Shown piece by piece: positions 60,884 through 64,000 of a stretch of DNA of 64,000 nt. Below the pieces are notes generated by a model. That model was not told the origin of the DNA and ran no database searches. It saw only the letters and a list, made by a program, of their open reading frames with translations. The stretch is from Pseudolabrys sp. Lineage in GTDB: Bacteria; Pseudomonadota; Alphaproteobacteria; Rhizobiales; Xanthobacteraceae. Each line of letters begins with the position of its first letter. The stretch's first letter is position 1. Location: positions 525,290-589,289 of the forward strand of contig JAFIGS010000017.1 in NCBI GenBank assembly GCA_017849615.1. Direction: 5' to 3'. Position numbers and translations under genes: made by a program.

Positions 60884-61171
60884 CTACTTCACCACGTCGT
60901 CGGCGGCTGTGATCAGGCTGTGCGACGGGTTCTTGCCGCAATATTCGCCGAGCTTGCCGCCGTTCGCTTTCATCTTGTCGAAGTCGACGATCGGCTTGGC
61001 GTCCTGGCTGGCGTAGAAGCCCTCGATCCACATCAGGATGAGGCCGATGGTCTCCTTGTCGCTGGTGACGAAGTCCTTGCAGCTCACGGTCGACAGATCG
61101 AGCTGTTGCGCCTTGAGCGGCAGCGGCGCCAGCATGGCCGCCGCGACCAGTAACATCGAAAGCTTTTTCAT
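60884..61171 (-). CDS. HdeA-like acid stress chaperone
   Basis: A 95-aa periplasmic protein. The signal peptide KKLSMLLVAAAMLAPLPLKA is followed by a mature part with two cysteines, C31 (VSCKDF) and C78 (EYCGKNP), spaced as in HdeA/HdeB for one disulfide. TIGLILMWIEGFYAS is the conserved helix of the family. HdeA proteins keep other periplasmic proteins soluble at low pH. The gene is convergent with LysE 1, 5 bp between stops. Confidence 0.85.
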   Translation of the reverse strand: MKKLSMLLVAAAMLAPLPLKAQQLDLSTVSCKDFVTSDKETIGLILMWIEGFYASQDAKPIVDFDKMKANGGKLGEYCGKNPSHSLITAADDVVK

Positions 61172-61288
61172 GATGCGCCCCCTTGAAGTCCTGTGGCTTC
61201 AGTCTTGCCGCAGCCGATGACGGCGGCAAGAACGGGACGACGCGACGGCGCTGATATTATTCTGAATTTACGCGCGCGCTATTTCAGA

Positions 61289-61801
61289 TCACGCCGGCTC
61301 GATCCAGTCCGGACGGATCAGGCCGGTCACGCCCTCGAAGGCGCCGGGGACGAGTTCGTGGACGAGGAGCCGGGCCGGATTGACCGGCCCCGGCATCTTC
61401 ACCTGGCCCTTGGGGATGCGCTTGAAGCCGCTGCGGCCGTAATAAGGCTCGTCACCGACCAGCACCACCAGTTTGTAGCCCTTGGCCTTCGCATCCTTGA
61501 GCGCCCGCGCCATCAGCGCCGCGCCCACGCCGCGCGAGCGGAACGGCGGCTCGACCGTCAGAGGACCGAGCAGCAGCGCCGGCGTCTCGCCGATGCAGAT
61601 CGGCGTCAGCCGGATCGAGCCGACCATCAGGGTGCCGATACGGGCGATGAACGACAATTCGAGCAGGTGGCCTCGCCCCTCGCGGATGCGGTAGGCGCTG
61701 CGCGCGTAGCGCCCCGGGCCGAACGTGCGCTCGTTCAGGCGCTCGACGGCAAGCGCGTCGCTCGGCGATTCAGGGACAATGGTGAGGTCGAGTTCGCTCA
61801 T
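61289..61801 (-). CDS. GNAT N-acetyltransferase (YhbS-like)
   Basis: A 170-aa acetyltransferase. LLLGPLTVEPPFRSRGVGAA carries the acetyl-CoA loop (PPFRSRGVG), and VVLVGDEPYYGRSGFKRIPK is the YhbS-type block. The acceptor is unknown. The ATG at 61801 is 108 bp from the divergent GST-type gene, so the promoters for both lie in that short gap. Confidence 0.88.
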   Translation of the reverse strand: MSELDLTIVPESPSDALAVERLNERTFGPGRYARSAYRIREGRGHLLELSFIARIGTLMVGSIRLTPICIGETPALLLGPLTVEPPFRSRGVGAALMARALKDAKAKGYKLVVLVGDEPYYGRSGFKRIPKGQVKMPGPVNPARLLVHELVPGAFEGVTGLIRPDWIEPA

Positions 61802-61909
61802 GAAACCATGCGATTAGCACCCCGCTCCCGGAACGTCCATCGGCGGTGGCGATGGCCTCCCCAAGACCCTAGATAGGACCGGAGCGGGCAATAGAAAAAG
61901 GAATGCATC

Positions 61910-62884
61910 TTGGGACTTCTGGTGGACGGCGTCTGGCACGACGAATGGTACCAAAACAAGAACGGCCGCTTCGTCCGGCAGGACTCGCCGTTCCGCAACT
62001 GGGTGACCGCCGACGGCAGCGCCGGGCCGACCGGGACCGGCGGCTTCAAGGCCGAGGCCGGCCGCTACCACCTCTACGTCTCGCTGGCCTGCCCGTGGGC
62101 GCATCGCACCATCATCTTCCGCCAGCTCAAGGGCCTCGAGCAACTGATCTCGATGTCCATCGTCTCGCCCGACATGCTCAAGGAAGGCTGGACCTTCCAT
62201 ACCGGCGAAGGCTCGACCGGCGACGCCATCAACGGCAAGGACAGGCTCTACGAGATCTATCTGCTGACCGATCCGAAATTCACCGGCCGCGTCACCGTGC
62301 CGGTGCTGTGGGACAAGAAGACGAAGACGATCGTCAACAACGAATCGTCCGAGATCATCCGCATGTTCAATTCGGCCTTCGACGGCCTGACCGGCAACAC
62401 CGCCGACTTCTACCCGCAGGCGCTGCGCGCCGAGATCGACCGCATCAACGACCTCGTCTATCCGAACATCAACAACGGCGTCTATCGCGCCGGTTTTGCC
62501 ACCACGCAGGAGGCTTATGAAGAAGCCTTCGGCAACCTGTTCGATACGCTCGACAAGGTGGAAGAGATCCTGTCGCGGCAGCGCTATCTCGCCGGCAGTG
62601 CGATCACGGAGGCGGACTGGCGGCTGTTCACGACCCTGGTGCGCTTCGACGCGGTCTACTACGCGCACTTCAAGTGCAACCGGCGGCACAGCTACGAATA
62701 TCCGAACCTGTCGAATTATGCCCGCGAACTCTATCAGGTGCCCGGCGTCGCGCAGACGGTGGACCTTGGGCAGATCAAGCGGCATTATTACTTCAGCCAG
62801 CGCACGGTGAACCCGACCGGCATCGTGCCGGTGGGGCCGCAGCTCGATTTTGCGGCGAAGCATGACCGGGGGCGGTTCGGCTAG
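61910..62884 (+). CDS. Glutathionyl-hydroquinone reductase-type glutathione transferase
   Basis: A 324-aa protein of the YqjG/ECM4 family, xi-class glutathione transferases that reduce glutathionylated hydroquinones. SLACPWAHRTIIFRQLKGLE holds the catalytic Cys61 of the CPWA motif; ESSEIIRMFNSAFDG and LTTLVRFDAVYYAHFKCNRR are family signatures. The start is a TTG at 61910 with AAGGA upstream; no in-frame ATG is suitable. It may repair oxidised quinones, which would fit the respiratory genes in the window. Repeat copy 6 begins 5 bp after its stop. Confidence 0.93.
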   Translation: MGLLVDGVWHDEWYQNKNGRFVRQDSPFRNWVTADGSAGPTGTGGFKAEAGRYHLYVSLACPWAHRTIIFRQLKGLEQLISMSIVSPDMLKEGWTFHTGEGSTGDAINGKDRLYEIYLLTDPKFTGRVTVPVLWDKKTKTIVNNESSEIIRMFNSAFDGLTGNTADFYPQALRAEIDRINDLVYPNINNGVYRAGFATTQEAYEEAFGNLFDTLDKVEEILSRQRYLAGSAITEADWRLFTTLVRFDAVYYAHFKCNRRHSYEYPNLSNYARELYQVPGVAQTVDLGQIKRHYYFSQRTVNPTGIVPVGPQLDFAAKHDRGRFG

Positions 62885-62888
62885 TTCT

Positions 62889-62992
62889 GTCATTCCGGGG
62901 CGCGCCGGAAAGGCGCGAACCCGGAATCCATAACCCCAGCGCCGCGAATATGGATTCCGGGCCCGCTTGCTTCGCAAGCGTCCCGGAATGAC
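62889..62992. repeat. Dispersed palindromic repeat, copy 6
   Basis: 104 bp, GTCATTCCGGGGCG to CCGGAATGAC with two GANTC sites. Identical to copy 5 over 62946-63003, including the downstream LysE start codon. Lies between the GST-type and LysE 2 genes. Confidence 0.93.
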
Positions 62993-63000
62993 AATGGGGC

Positions 63001-63636
63001 ATGTTCGGCACCCACGATCTCTGGCTGTTCATCCTGTCGGCCCTGCTGCTCAACATCACGCCGGGGCCCGACACCGCGCTCGTTGTCGCACGCTCGACGC
63101 AGATGGGGCTGCGCGGCGGCGTTGCGGCGTCGTTCGGCATAGCCGGCGGCATCGTCGTGCACATCGCGGCGGCGGCGATCGGCCTGTCGGCGCTGATTGC
63201 GGCGTCTGCCACCGCCTTCAGCATCGTCAAATATATCGGCGCCGCCTATCTCATCTATATCGGCCTGCGCATGATCCTGAGCCGGCCGGCCGCCGCTCCG
63301 GGCGATGGCGCGGCGGCGCAAGCGGCGCTGCCGCTGCGCGCCGTGTTCTGGCAGGGCTTCTTCAGCAACGCGCTCAATCCGAAGGTGGCGATCTTCTTTC
63401 TCGCCTTCCTGCCGCAGTTCGTCGACAACGGCGCGCCGTCGAAGGCGCTGGCCTTCCTGTTCCTCGGCGTCGTCTTCATCATCGGCGGCACGGTGTGGAG
63501 CCTGATCCTCGCCGCCATCACCGCGCACGCGACGTCGCGCCTGAAAGCGACGCGGCGCTTCCGGCGCCTGGTCGACGGCGCTGTCGGCGCGATGTTCGTC
63601 GCGCTGGGCGTGCGGCTGGCGCTGGTGCAGCGCTAA
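63001..63636 (+). CDS. LysE/RhtB family exporter 2
   Basis: A 211-aa six-helix exporter. LNITPGPDTALVVARSTQMG is the N-terminal family motif (GPD), YIGAAYLIYIGLRMILSRP is helix 3, and the NPK block is FFSNALNPKVAIFFLAFLPQ. The ATG at 63001 follows repeat copy 6 by 8 nt with the same AATGGGGC leader as exporter 1. Closer to the RhtB/YggA type than exporter 1. Substrate could be an amino acid or homoserine lactone; unknown. Confidence 0.92.
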   Translation: MFGTHDLWLFILSALLLNITPGPDTALVVARSTQMGLRGGVAASFGIAGGIVVHIAAAAIGLSALIAASATAFSIVKYIGAAYLIYIGLRMILSRPAAAPGDGAAAQAALPLRAVFWQGFFSNALNPKVAIFFLAFLPQFVDNGAPSKALAFLFLGVVFIIGGTVWSLILAAITAHATSRLKATRRFRRLVDGAVGAMFVALGVRLALVQR

Positions 63637-64000
63637 CGGGTTACGATGTCAAACAGCCCGGAGACTTGCAGCCAACGCTCCGCCGCCCCTGTTCTTTAAA
63701 GGCCCGGGGCGGCCTGCCTTCCCCTTCCGCCCCTCGGACATGCCGAGGGAATGGAGCGCCGCGAGGCGCCCAAGCAGATGCACCTTGCGGTGCCGGCCCT
63801 CCTTGCGATGGGAGAGGCCTGCGCCCCGCGGCGCTCCATGGTGGCGATTTCTGTCTGCGGGGCCGTAACTTCCGGCGGCCGGTCAGCGATCGAGCCGCCT
63901 TGTGAGCGGACATCGACCTCCGGCAGGCTTTCGCCCGCCTTCACCGAACCCCCGTCCAGCCATTGAAGGCAGAGCCCCGTAGTGGGCCCGGACGGCTACC
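63637..64000. other. Right-edge intergenic region, no protein gene seen
   Basis: 364 bp without a credible ORF; the open frames here lack ribosome binding sites and sense. It contains the hairpin and three-way-junction element at 63731-63839, and on the minus strand a GGCGGGC-GAAA-GCCTGCC hairpin (about 63923-63940) with a GAAA tetraloop. The next gene lies outside the window. Confidence 0.6.
63731..63839. repeat. Structured element: hairpin plus three-way junction
   Basis: Hairpin CCCTCGG-ACATG-CCGAGGG (63731-63749) is followed by a perfect 13-bp stem ATGGAGCGCCGCG (63751-63763) / CGCGGCGCTCCAT (63827-63839) that encloses GCAG / CTGC pairs and two more hairpins, including GCACC-TTGC-GGTGC. 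It is either a dispersed repeat or a structured RNA; strand unknown. Confidence 0.65.

Noticed and set aside
60139-63000. Repeat copies 5 and 6 as ends of a composite mobile element carrying LysE, HdeA, GNAT and GST genes
   Set aside because: The repeats are in direct orientation, occur alone elsewhere, and there is no transposase or target duplication. Simple repeat spread explains them better.
63751-63966. Short open frame starting ATGGAGCGCC at the right edge
   Set aside because: It starts inside the perfect stem of the structured element, has no ribosome binding site and its residues follow the palindrome, not a protein family.

Overview
The window is one stretch of a GC-rich alphaproteobacterial chromosome. 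The markers are a CcrM-type GANTC methyltransferase, a petABC bc1 operon, a CIO-type cytochrome bd oxidase, an Omp25/31-like porin, the linked DUF1285-Nudix-DUF6111-CCA-transferase and MoxR-DUF58-DUF4159 blocks, and dispersed palindromic repeats of the kind common in Bradyrhizobium and its relatives. I infer the order Hyphomicrobiales, in the Nitrobacteraceae/Xanthobacteraceae neighbourhood. Cytochromes b and c1 are separate genes, which argues against Bradyrhizobium itself, where they are fused. Almost everything is core housekeeping DNA. I see no prophage, insertion sequence, CRISPR array, rRNA or tRNA.

Layout. 1-7.1 kb: glySQ (glyS cut by the window edge), three small membrane proteins, an S49 protease, an N6-adenine methyltransferase, a DUF2007 protein, a GT2 glycosyltransferase and a polyprenyl diphosphate synthase. 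7.2-12.6 kb: ispE, a TPR protein with an embedded peptidoglycan-binding domain, and a KdpDE-like two-component pair without kdpFABC. 12.7-21.4 kb: ETF-ubiquinone oxidoreductase, an atypical family-4 uracil-DNA glycosylase, an EamA permease, cydAB, a membrane glycosyltransferase-like protein and rnhB. 21.5-29.8 kb: a radical SAM protein, a MarR-GNAT fusion with its likely operator, moaB, a zinc metallopeptidase, ccrM, CinA, an aminotransferase and RidA. 29.9-40.9 kb: a DUF892 ferritin-like protein, an SMP-30 lactonase, the mutY/dciA/dsbA-like/smc cluster, and the LemA/M48 pair. 40.9-47.8 kb: apt, mtnP, petABC, trmL, and a brnT-brnA toxin-antitoxin pair overlapping hemF. 47.8-64 kb: TauE, an outer-membrane beta-barrel, the CCA-transferase block, the MoxR block, two LysE exporters, an HdeA-like protein, a glutathionyl-hydroquinone reductase-like protein and a structured element at the right edge.

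How the parts connect. Electron transport is well represented: ETF-QO feeds ubiquinone, an all-trans polyprenyl synthase can supply its side chain, the bc1 complex and bd oxidase use the quinol, and hemF supplies heme. DNA maintenance is the second theme: ccrM, smc, dciA, mutY, rnhB and the uracil glycosylase.

The most interesting signals are regulatory or repeat-based. Three GANTC sites sit exactly 11 bp apart across the ccrM start codon. A six-copy palindromic repeat of about 100 bp carries two GANTC sites per copy and supplies an identical 58-bp leader to two divergent LysE genes. A toxin-antitoxin operon runs into hemF through a GTGA overlap. A uracil glycosylase has lost one of the four iron-sulfur cysteines. 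The window ends in an uncharacterised hairpin plus three-way-junction element. I found no wholly new multi-gene system.
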